Origin: Bacillus pseudomycoides DSM 12442
Lineage (GTDB): Bacteria > Bacillota > Bacilli > Bacillales > Bacillaceae_G
Length of the DNA: 12,050 bases
Reading direction: 5' to 3'
Assembly: GCF_000161455.1 (NCBI RefSeq)
Contig: NZ_CM000745.1
Span: 5,371,898 to 5,383,947, forward strand
Notes under the pieces: model-generated
Told to the model about the DNA's origin: nothing
The model's input: the letters and a program-made list of their open reading frames with translations, nothing else
Database searches by the model: none
Translations under genes and position numbers: made by a program
Shown here: positions 1 to 6,622 of the stretch, piece after piece
Layout: every line of letters starts with the position of its first letter
Numbering within the stretch: position 1 is the stretch's first letter

Positions 1-2
1 AA

Positions 3-30
3 GAACCCTAAACTTCTCATTTTAGGGTTC
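3..30. terminator. Hairpin at the left edge, possible terminator
   Basis: A perfect 10-bp inverted repeat (GAACCCTAAA at 3-12 and TTTAGGGTTC at 21-30) encloses an 8-nt loop. It probably ends a gene lying left of the window. There is no long T-run to its right, and any T-run for a leftward transcript would fall outside the window, so the direction of termination cannot be decided. Confidence 0.5.
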
Positions 31-816
31 TAATTATGAAAGAATCGTTATTCTATATGACTAGTTAACAAATAGACATTACATCTATTTATTGTACTAT
101 TTAAATATAATATTTCCCTGTTAAGTCATTAATTCTAATATTTTTTAAGTTATGCATATATTTATATAAGGTATAACTTATCCCAAGTAACAAACTAATT
201 CTGTAATAAAATCTAATATAAATATATATCTTATATATATTTAAAATATAAAGATAAAACTTTTATAGGACAAGTAAATAGGGGGGTTCTCTTACTGTCA
301 CAAGGATTCTGAAGATGCTATAGCGTAAAAAATCAAAAATAGCAGTATTTAACAACGGAAAAGTAGGCATAATATTGATATAGAAACTACAAATAATCAT
401 AAACAAAAACATATATTTCTACATAAAAAATGAAACAAATAAATACATTGTTAAACATATTTATTCACTCGCTTAATTCTGTATTAATCCACTGCATGTC
501 CACAATTTTATTTTATTTACCCACAAACTGTTCACATTAGGTGCTAAATAATTAACATAATCCGAATTTATCACAGTACTCACACAAATATTGATGATTT
601 TTGATAGATAAGTTACTAGAATACCTTTATATCAGTGATTATTGTATTAGGTTATTCACATTCGACTATATTTATCTACTTATACACAAAACTTTAATTT
701 TTTCTTGCGATTATTTGTAGGTATTTGAATGCATTAAGGCAGCTCATAACGTGTTTATATGAAAGTATGTGTGGAAATTTAGTCAGCTACAGTGCAGTTG
801 TTGTATAGGATTGCAT
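31..816. other. Gene-free, very AT-rich region with DnaA-box-like sites
   Basis: No supportable gene is seen on either strand. The first 250 bases are extremely AT-rich. They include a dyad with 7-bp arms (147-153/173-179) and a perfect one with 11-bp arms and a 3-nt loop (TAAATATATAT at 219-229, mirrored at 233-243). Further right are nonamers resembling the DnaA box TTATNCACA: TTATTCACT at 461-469, TTACCCACA at 517-525, TTATTCACA at 652-660 and TTATACACA at 680-688. The last two match the relaxed consensus exactly. An AT-rich melting zone beside DnaA boxes fits a replication origin or part of one, but in DNA this rich in A and T some matches are expected by chance. Confidence 0.35.
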
Positions 817-817
817 A

Positions 818-844
818 AAAAAAGACTCTATTATTAATAGAATC
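818..844 (-). terminator. Terminator of the minus-strand winged-helix gene
   Basis: Read on the minus strand, an imperfect hairpin (arms 824-833 and 835-844, one mismatch) is followed by a run of seven T. It lies about 110 bases beyond the stop codon of the minus-strand gene at 953-2653. A second imperfect stem (CTCTACTTTT at 912-921 with AAAAATAGAG at 931-940) sits nearer the stop but lacks a T-run. Confidence 0.6.
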
Positions 845-952
845 GACGAAAGTTGATTGTTATTAGGAATCAGTGCAAGGCTTTCAAATAACGGAACAAA
901 CACGAATAGCCCTCTACTTTTAATTTTTTCAAAAATAGAGAGCGAAGTATTT

Positions 953-2653
953 TTAATTGGTTTCTATTACTTCAAGTACTTGTTCAGCTGTTGTTACTTG
1001 AATACCAGTGCGTATTAACTTTTCAAAGGCACGCATAAATGTAATCAAATTGAAGTCATCTGGTACTTCAATAACACGAAGCGTTTCTTTAGGTAATCTA
1101 TCTATCTTTTCAATGAACAATTCGCGAACATCACTAGGAATAAAGCGCTCTTTATGTCCTCTTGCTTTTAAAAGCTCACGTATTTCAATTTCTAAAGCCA
1201 TATAAGCATTTAGATTTGTACCTTGTTCATAGGCGTACTTTCTAAACAACGTTTCTTCTTGATACTTTAGATAGTTGCGGTGATACGATTCCTCTGTAAC
1301 AGGTACAGCAAATTTGTATTTTAGTAATTCATACGTTTTACGGAACAACTTTTTGATGTTTCGAAGTGAGTACATAGAGAAATGTAATCCGAAATCAAAT
1401 ACAGCTTGTTCTTTTTGCTCTTTAGGTACATGTTGTGTAATAAGAGGATAAATACCTTCCTTAGCCGCCGTATCAAGAATTTGATATTGTGACGTTTGGT
1501 TTAATAGTTTCTTCAGTGTATATACTAACTTACTTGGATATTCCTCATTACGATCTATCATGTCACGCAAGCTATAAATTACACTACGAATTTGTCGGTG
1601 GCATGTATATTTAAGTACATGAATAAATTTATTCATGTCTTTTGTAAATTCACCAATATTCATATCTTGTAGCACAGATTCAATAAAACGAGCTTTACGA
1701 GCATAAGTAACCTTTGGCGTGAATGGATCACGATACGGTACTTCTCCTGCTTCTTTTGTACATAAGAAATCCGTATGTAAGGAGAGATATAAAGTCGTAT
1801 ATCTTTTTTTATTATTAACCCCTTTTTGTAATTTACAAATTTTGAATAGGGGAGTTCCTGTACATGGTAGTGCAGTTGTTAATTCTGTCATAACGGCACG
1901 GATTTGATGCGGGTATTTCTTATGTAAAAAGCGGTACATTCCACCAAAATGAGTTTTATTTCCTCTTTCATCCTGTTTGTCCAAGGAACGTTTTAGTGTA
2001 GTTTCTCTGTGCTGTTGCATAGCAATGTCCAAGAATAATTTCTTAGCTGCAACTGACAGCCCAAAGAAAGCCTTTGTAAATACCACTGGGCTAATATAAA
2101 CATAAGGGTTTGCCTTTTCAGTTTCTTCATTCATAAAATGAGTTAGCTTAATGGTATAGCGGCCATCTAATTCCTTTTCAATCGTGACAATGTTATGTAG
2201 ACTTAGTTTTTTTAATGCAATGTAGAATTGAGAATGCTGTATGTAAGCAAACTCTTCTTTATATTGCTTGTAATCTTCCCACATCATATGTACTGTTACA
2301 TTTGGAATAACCCCATTTGTGTAACATTTTTTGTGTAGGTATAAGAAGACTTCTAAATCTGCGTTTGTAATACCATATAATTTATGTTTCCTTCCCATAG
2401 TTTCAGAAACAGCAGACAGGGTACGACGTGAAAAAGATGGTTTCGCCTGTTCTACAAAGCCATCTACATCTGCAACACGTTCTTCATATGTCATTTGATC
2501 CAGTAGATCTTCAAGGTATGTATCTTTATAGCTGTAGTATTTCTCCTCGAAAGTTTCAACAAGTTTTTGCCAAGACTTCAGTGTTACTAATACTGCATTT
2601 GTAGATTGTCCATTTAGACCACGTTGGTTATGAATAATAAATGATTTTCCCAT
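953..2653 (-). CDS. Putative plasmid replication-associated winged-helix protein
   Basis: A 566-residue, basic, soluble protein without signal peptide or membrane helices. I chose the ATG at 2653 because an AGGAGGTG ribosome site (2660-2667) lies six bases upstream; an in-frame GTG at 2662 overlaps that site and is less likely. Residues about 94-169 look like a winged helix: the helical stretch around ITNADLEVFLYLHKKC, a recognition-like segment HSQFYIALKKLSLHNI, then a strand pair VTIEKELDGRYTIKL. The rest is mainly helical with many Lys/Arg. Plasmid Rep proteins of Gram-positive bacteria often have this make-up. It is divergent from the 574-residue gene across a repeat-rich intergenic region, so a role in replication or its control is inferred. 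I recall that the second pXO1 replicon also depends on two ORFs (14/16), but cannot confirm homology. It could alternatively be a transcription regulator. Confidence 0.6.
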   Translation of the reverse strand: MGKSFIIHNQRGLNGQSTNAVLVTLKSWQKLVETFEEKYYSYKDTYLEDLLDQMTYEERVADVDGFVEQAKPSFSRRTLSAVSETMGRKHKLYGITNADLEVFLYLHKKCYTNGVIPNVTVHMMWEDYKQYKEEFAYIQHSQFYIALKKLSLHNIVTIEKELDGRYTIKLTHFMNEETEKANPYVYISPVVFTKAFFGLSVAAKKLFLDIAMQQHRETTLKRSLDKQDERGNKTHFGGMYRFLHKKYPHQIRAVMTELTTALPCTGTPLFKICKLQKGVNNKKRYTTLYLSLHTDFLCTKEAGEVPYRDPFTPKVTYARKARFIESVLQDMNIGEFTKDMNKFIHVLKYTCHRQIRSVIYSLRDMIDRNEEYPSKLVYTLKKLLNQTSQYQILDTAAKEGIYPLITQHVPKEQKEQAVFDFGLHFSMYSLRNIKKLFRKTYELLKYKFAVPVTEESYHRNYLKYQEETLFRKYAYEQGTNLNAYMALEIEIRELLKARGHKERFIPSDVRELFIEKIDRLPKETLRVIEVPDDFNLITFMRAFEKLIRTGIQVTTAEQVLEVIETN

Positions 2654-2719
2654 CTTTTTCACCTCCTACCTGTAAACTCAGAAATATATGCCAGGATACT
2701 ATAAAATATACCAATTTTG

Positions 2720-2725
2720 ATTATA
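2720..2725 (-). promoter_or_regulatory. Possible -10 element for the minus-strand winged-helix gene
   Basis: On the minus strand this reads TATAAT, about 65 bases upstream of the ATG at 2653. No good -35 hexamer is seen at 16-18 bases; the nearest is a weak TTTCAG. A second T/A-rich block (TATATT) lies just downstream. Confidence 0.3.
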
Positions 2726-2837
2726 ACAAATCGAAAATTGCTGAAAGGTGCTCCTTTAAGGGGAATTTTGAGAATATGAAACACGACATAAAACCAGTTG
2801 TGACAAGGGATACAGGATTTTCTTCATTTTTTTTTGT

Positions 2838-3651
2838 GTCAAGGATATGGCAAAAAACGTTTCATGTTTTAGATGTGTCAAATTATTAGTGAAACAGTAG
2901 AAAAACGTTGATATATAAGGGGTAAATGAAGATGTTTCATGTTTTTACGTCGAGGATATGGCAAAAGTGTTTCATGTTCATATATGAGTCATTTATTATG
3001 GGGATATCCATTGAATGTAGTGGTATGAAGGGTTGTAAGAGAATTGAAAAAGATATTAGGTAAACGATATGGCAAAAAACGTTTCATGTTTTAAAATTTA
3101 AAAGGTCAAGGATATGGCAAAAGTGTTTCATGTATTATATGTAGGGGAAAAAGAAAGAAACACCTATAAAACCTTGATACATAAGGGTTTATAAGTGTTT
3201 CTTATATTTGATAAGGTCAAGGATATGGCAAAAATGTTTCAGGGTGATCTAGGATCCGCTTTGTACATAGAAGGTAAAACGCTTGATATATATGAGTTTA
3301 CGGGATGTTAAAAAAAAATTGAAAATATATAATCAAAATAAGAAAAATTAACTAATGTTTCATCTTTTGAATTTTAGGTCAAGGATATGACAAAGATGTT
3401 TCAATTGTTTGTTTCAAATAGATATGAATGAATCTAGCTCATTATATACGTGTTATGCATGTAAAAGCATATATAAGAGTATGGTAGAGAAGTGATAAGG
3501 GAAAAAGTGTGTTTCATATTTATAAAAAAGGTTAACAATATGTCCAAAAGTGTTTCAGTTATTAATTCGTTAGATTAATTGATGGTATATTGGTTGGTAA
3601 TGTATAATAAATGTTATTTCACTTGTACAAACAAGACAAAAGTGTTTCATT
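2838..3651. repeat. Array of iteron-like degenerate direct repeats
   Basis: About eight direct repeats of roughly 28 bp, all in the same orientation, are spread irregularly over 0.8 kb. The left half reads GTCAAGGATATGGCAAAA and the right half TGTTTCATG. Copies: 2838-2866, 2949-2976, 3060-3088, 3105-3132, 3216-3243, 3378-3405, 3531-3558 and 3625-3650, the last three more degenerate. Right-half-only sites appear near 2931-2945, 3355-3363 and 3499-3516, and an inverted half (ATATGAAACAC) near 2772. Similarity to the consensus falls towards the 574-residue gene. Repeats like these next to a Rep gene are typical iterons bound by the initiator; they could equally be a partition centromere. The last copy lies just before the likely promoter of the 574-residue gene, which suggests autoregulation. 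Confidence 0.85.
2902..3304. repeat. Second repeat family, three dispersed copies
   Basis: A different motif, approximately AAAAC-G/C-(C)TTGATATATA followed by AGGGGT or a related end, occurs at 2902-2923, 3168-3190 and 3276-3304, interleaved with the first repeat family. The middle copy forms the core of a large imperfect dyad (arms 3155-3173 and 3185-3203, 17 of 19 positions complementary, 11-nt loop). The arms contain GAAACAC/GTGTTTC, which resembles the right half of the first family. This suggests a second protein-binding site or a structured part of the origin. Confidence 0.55.
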
Positions 3652-3657
3652 ATTTTT

Positions 3658-3687
3658 TTGAACATAACAGAATCGGAAAATAATAAT
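3658..3687 (+). promoter_or_regulatory. Candidate promoter of the 574-residue gene
   Basis: TTGAAC (3658-3663) and AATAAT (3682-3687), 18 bases apart, resemble a vegetative promoter. Transcription would start near 3694, about 60 bases before the GTG. The last iteron-like copy ends 8 bases upstream of the -35, so the gene's own product could compete with RNA polymerase there. Confidence 0.4.
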
Positions 3688-3754
3688 GATTTATATATAA
3701 GTCGCTAAATATTGGTTTGTTTGAAAGGAATGTACGAAAGAAAGGAGTGACAGC

Positions 3755-5479
3755 GTGGAGAAATTAGCACAATTGTTTACTGATGCTTTGTTAATATCTG
3801 AACCTTTATATGGAAATAACAAAGCTATTTGGGAGAAATGGACTTCTTTTAGCGCAGACGTAGAAAAAGATAGTAGTAAGGTTGTAACATCACAATATGT
3901 TTCACCATCTTTTTCAGCATTAGTATCGTGGCTTAGTAAAAAGAATGAAAGTGGAATAACCTCACTACAAATTGCTATTAAGTTGAACCAGTATAAGAAC
4001 GAAATCCATTCAGAAATTGAACATCTTTTAACAGAAGAGTTTAAAAATGATAACAAGCCAAAATTAAGTGATGAAACAGTAATTCAGGTAGAAGAAAACA
4101 AAGATGAAACAGATGATAAAGATTATTTTGAGGTCAATAATTCTGCGGTTTACTTTAAATTACGTGACGGGATCTCCAAGAATCATTTTGAAGAGGATTC
4201 AAATATAGGTGTTAAATCTTATCCGATTGAAACGAAAGAAAGTAATGCGATAGCTCAGCTTTCTTCTCATAGGGATGAGGATTTGAAGCTGATTAAAGAT
4301 GATGAAGCGTCCCGGTGGAACACTTTAGTTAATGATGTAATGAGTAATATGGATGATCTTACAGCGGATGTATTAGATTCAATTACTATACAATGGCTAG
4401 CTCAAGCTCAGTCACCGGACGAGTTCATCGAATTTTCATATGAGCAAGTGTTGGATATGTGTAATGTACCTAAAAAGAAAGTAAGTAAGGGAGAATATTA
4501 TAGACCTGAAGATAAAATTAAGGTTGCTAAGAGGATTGCTGCTTTAGCGAGCATTTTTATATATTTAAATGATGATAACGAAGTAGTTGTTTTAAATGAT
4601 GAAAATGAAAATGATGAGGAATATAAAGTAAAAAGGGAAGTAATTAAAAGGTTATTTGTTTTAGATTCAGTTGTATTATGGAGACATAATACAACAAATG
4701 AATATATGGGTATTGAATCCTGCCGAATTAAACCTGGAAGCTTTTTATCAAGTTATTTATATGGTTCAAATAATACTACAGCTTTATTATCTAAAAAGGC
4801 ACTTGAATATAATAGTTATCGACATAAATATCATAAACGCTTAATTCGTTATTTAACATGGCAATGGAGAATTAGGCAAATATATTCTACTTTAAAGCGC
4901 CCATACTCCATTGGAGGCGATAAAGGATTATTAGCTGTCATGGCAATTCCACTTACATGGAAACCAAGTCGTATTCGAGAACACTTAGAGAATGTTCTTA
5001 CTGATTTAGAGAGAGAGAATGTGATCTCTAAGTGGGAGTATTCAAGTACATTAGATGAAGAACGTTTAAATAAGAAAAATTGGTTCAAAGATTATTGGAT
5101 CGATTTAAATATTACTATTCTTCCGCCAGAAGAATTAATTAAGTCTATGTACAATTTACCAAAGAAAAAAACATTAGAAATAGAGAATGATAATGAAACA
5201 ACAATAGAATATAGTGAAAAGACTAAAGATATTATTGATATGCCACAAAGCACAGTTAGTAAAGAACCTGACATTTTTGATGAAGAAGTTGTTCGAGAAA
5301 AAATACTAGAGCGACACAATGTTGATAATATAAGTATACGAGAGCTTGCAAAAGAAATAAAAATATCGGCACCTACGTTATCTAGATTTTGCAATAGACA
5401 AACCAAGCGTTTATCAGCTAATGCAGTTGAAAAAATGTCAAAGTGGTATGAGAGACAAATGATATTAGAAAAGATGTAA
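3755..5479 (+). CDS. Putative replication initiator / iteron-binding protein with C-terminal HTH
   Basis: A 574-residue cytosolic protein starting at GTG, with AAAGGAG (3741-3747) seven bases upstream. Visible layout: an N-terminal helical region (1-95); a long acidic, low-complexity linker (about 100-185); a mixed region with winged-helix character (about 200-270 and 345-460, including PSRIREHLENVLTDLERENV, a helix pair typical of a wing domain); a second acidic linker (470-510); and a C-terminal helix-turn-helix (about 525-568) in which ISIRELAKEIKIS and APTLSRFCNR read as the two core helices of a Cro/C1-like fold. The family is not recognised. Its place directly downstream of the iteron-like array, as a monocistronic gene with its own strong terminator, makes an initiator the best inference. 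No P-loop or ParA/TubZ-like motif is present, so it is not the motor of a known partition system, though a centromere-binding role is possible. Confidence 0.6.
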   Translation: MEKLAQLFTDALLISEPLYGNNKAIWEKWTSFSADVEKDSSKVVTSQYVSPSFSALVSWLSKKNESGITSLQIAIKLNQYKNEIHSEIEHLLTEEFKNDNKPKLSDETVIQVEENKDETDDKDYFEVNNSAVYFKLRDGISKNHFEEDSNIGVKSYPIETKESNAIAQLSSHRDEDLKLIKDDEASRWNTLVNDVMSNMDDLTADVLDSITIQWLAQAQSPDEFIEFSYEQVLDMCNVPKKKVSKGEYYRPEDKIKVAKRIAALASIFIYLNDDNEVVVLNDENENDEEYKVKREVIKRLFVLDSVVLWRHNTTNEYMGIESCRIKPGSFLSSYLYGSNNTTALLSKKALEYNSYRHKYHKRLIRYLTWQWRIRQIYSTLKRPYSIGGDKGLLAVMAIPLTWKPSRIREHLENVLTDLERENVISKWEYSSTLDEERLNKKNWFKDYWIDLNITILPPEELIKSMYNLPKKKTLEIENDNETTIEYSEKTKDIIDMPQSTVSKEPDIFDEEVVREKILERHNVDNISIRELAKEIKISAPTLSRFCNRQTKRLSANAVEKMSKWYERQMILEKM

Positions 5480-5510
5480 TCGTCAAATATATATTTATAG
5501 AAATGTGAGA

Positions 5511-5552
5511 GAGCCTATTTTATTTTGGATATAAAATAAAATAGGCTCTTTA
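5511..5552 (+). terminator. Intrinsic terminator after the 574-residue gene
   Basis: A perfect 16-bp inverted repeat (GAGCCTATTTTATTTT at 5511-5526, complement at 5533-5548, 6-nt loop) is followed by TTTA. It begins 32 bases after the stop codon and ends this transcription unit before the next gene cluster. Confidence 0.88.
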
Positions 5553-5816
5553 CTTATGTTTGTGTTTCAATTATCAATCAACAGATCTATTGTAGCTTTA
5601 TAATTAAAATTGATAAAAAAGAAACAGTTAATCCATTATTAGTAGCGAACAAAAAAACTCCATTTTGAAAAAAGATTGATCAAAAGGGAGTTAATTCTCT
5701 AAATGAAGTATATAATTTTTATAATAAAGTTTGATCATTTCTAGGAGCCTTATTGTACTAAAGCACCCATTAGTGCAATAACAGTTTATTATTGAATATG
5801 AACAGTTAAAAAAGAT
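5553..5816. other. Gene-poor mosaic stretch
   Basis: No gene with a start codon and ribosome site is seen. It holds the minus-oriented hairpin described separately and a short dyad (TTGTACTA near 5753-5760 with TAGTGCAA near 5771-5778). The dyad looks like the GCAC/GTGC ends that flank insertion sequences in this group of bacteria, but no transposase remnant could be recognised. It is probably decayed accessory DNA between the putative replicon and the FtsK cluster. Confidence 0.4.
5651..5692 (-). terminator. Strong terminator-like hairpin facing left
   Basis: Arms AACTCCATTTTGA (5656-5668) and TCAAAAGGGAGTT (5680-5692) pair at 12 of 13 positions. The plus strand has seven A at 5651-5657, so a minus-strand transcript would carry a T-run right after the stem. 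No minus-strand gene is visible immediately to the right, so the transcript it would stop is unknown. Confidence 0.5.
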
Positions 5817-5933
5817 TTGGCAAAAAACGCAAAAGATCGAACGAATTATAGCTTAGGTAAAACTAATTTTGTAACTGAAATATTGGAAAAAGCTATGAAG
5901 TCTTATAAAGATTATTGTCGAACGTCATTCTAA
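5817..5933 (+). pseudogene. Relic or small ORF resembling a ribbon-helix-helix protein
   Basis: From TTG at 5817 an open frame encodes 38 residues ending at TAA 5931-5933. The core RTNYSLGKTNFVTEILEKAM has the feel of a ribbon-helix-helix protein: a short strand, then an amphipathic helix opening with a Gly-Lys/Thr turn. There is no clear ribosome site, and a stop lies nine codons before the TTG, so it is more likely the tail of a broken gene than a working one. Such small proteins commonly repress plasmid operons; here it lies just ahead of the FtsK cluster. The family assignment is a guess from pattern. Confidence 0.3.
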
Positions 5934-5950
5934 AATGGGAATGGCTTATT

Positions 5951-5973
5951 TTTGTACTTTTTTGTGGTACAAA
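5951..5973. promoter_or_regulatory. Inverted repeat, candidate operator before the FtsK cluster
   Basis: TTTGTAC (5951-5957) and GTACAAA (5967-5973) form perfect 7-bp arms around 9 bases, about 25-35 bases before the first start codons of the cluster. The palindrome TTGTACAA occurs again before the Xre-type regulator gene (8632-8639), so a common repressor is plausible. Confidence 0.4.
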
Positions 5974-6006
5974 TTCGAAAAAGGAAGTCATTATCATATG
6001 TATTAA

Positions 6007-6336
6007 ATGCATCTAGAATTTTATGTGGATGGTGAGGATATGAGCCAATATCAAATGCTGTATAGTACACCTTATTTGTATTCTTCAAAAATGCTTAGAC
6101 AAATGTACAAAGAAACAAAAAAAGAGGGAAATCTTTGTGCTATACGAGACCACATGTTAAGACATGAAGTGTATCTGGATCGACAATATCGGGCGTACTA
6201 TTATTTAAGTCAAGACATCGAAGAGGATCTGTATGGGGATGAACATGCTTTGTCTTGGAATGAGTTATTAGATGACTACCAACTCTACAGGGATCGTAAA
6301 GGGAATTTGTCCATTAAACCAAAAGGATGGGATTAA
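6007..6336 (+). CDS. Hypothetical protein, first gene of the FtsK cluster
   Basis: An unrecognised, soluble protein of 109 residues, rich in Tyr, Asp and Arg (for example RQYRAYYYLSQDIEEDLYG), with no membrane helix or obvious motif. The start is uncertain. The only good ribosome site (AAGGAAG, 5981-5987) best serves an ATG at 5998 whose frame is just ATG-TAT-TAA, ending directly before the ATG at 6007. An internal ATG at 6040 with a poorly spaced GGTGAGG would give 98 residues. Its stop is one base before the next start, so the two are surely co-translated. A role in DNA transfer or plasmid upkeep is inferred only from its neighbours. Confidence 0.65.
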   Translation: MHLEFYVDGEDMSQYQMLYSTPYLYSSKMLRQMYKETKKEGNLCAIRDHMLRHEVYLDRQYRAYYYLSQDIEEDLYGDEHALSWNELLDDYQLYRDRKGNLSIKPKGWD

Positions 6337-6337
6337 C

Positions 6338-6523
6338 ATGACAATCATTGGAGAGTTAGGAGTTGTGTATGGTGTGACAGGAGTCTCTATTTTAGGGATT
6401 AAATTGCTGGAAAAGAAAGGTCTTTACCTTCCAGATTGGTTGCTACGTGCGGGTCTCAAATGCTTATTGATTGGGAGTGTTTGGTATGTGTTAATGGATA
6501 TACTAGATGTGTTTCTACGTTAG
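6338..6523 (+). CDS. Small two-helix membrane protein
   Basis: Sixty-one residues from the ATG at 6338, preceded by AAAGGATGG at a suitable distance. A longer reading from 6272 would overlap the upstream gene and lacks a ribosome site. Two hydrophobic helices (about residues 5-24 and 37-58) are joined by a charged loop EKKGLYLPDW, so both ends likely face the same side of the membrane. It lies between the 109-residue gene and the FtsK-type ATPase. Small membrane proteins often accompany such ATPases, so it may anchor or regulate the pump. The family is not recognised. Confidence 0.7.
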   Translation: MTIIGELGVVYGVTGVSILGIKLLEKKGLYLPDWLLRAGLKCLLIGSVWYVLMDILDVFLR

Positions 6524-6622
6524 TATTTTATCTGGTAGTCGAAAATAATTATAATAGCGCATCTTAAGTGTTTTTTCTAAGCATCCATACAGGCTCAACT
6601 ACCTTAAGGAGGTATGGAGGAA
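6524..6622 (+). promoter_or_regulatory. Leader before the ATPase gene with a possible internal promoter
   Basis: The gap holds TATAAT at 6550-6555 with no convincing -35, and distant complementary hexamers GGTAGT (6534-6539) and ACTACC (6598-6603) bracketing it. The ACTACC arm sits just before the TAAGGAGGT ribosome site, so pairing could partly sequester it. This is weak evidence for separate control of the ATPase. Confidence 0.25.

Noticed and set aside
2641..2889. Plus-strand 82-codon frame
   Set aside because: It lies antisense to the start of the minus-strand gene and across the first iteron, with no ribosome site; a chance frame.
2838..3651. CRISPR array
   Set aside because: The repeats are degenerate, irregularly spaced and have no uniform spacers, and no cas gene is present.
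3691..4056. Minus-strand 121-codon frame
   Set aside because: It is the shadow of the 574-residue gene on the opposite strand, with low-complexity content and no family pattern.
5092..5406. Minus-strand 104-codon frame
   Set aside because: Antisense to the C-terminal half of the 574-residue gene; Ser/Ile-rich shadow without a ribosome site.
3755..5479. Partition ATPase or TubZ-like GTPase
   Set aside because: No Walker A or tubulin-signature motif is present in the protein.
5553..5570. Extra iteron (GTGTTTCAATT) after the terminator
   Set aside because: It matches only the short right half-motif and lacks the GATATGGCAAAA part; likely chance.
5745..5780. Insertion sequence end
   Set aside because: Only a short dyad is visible; no transposase fragment, target duplication or second end could be found.
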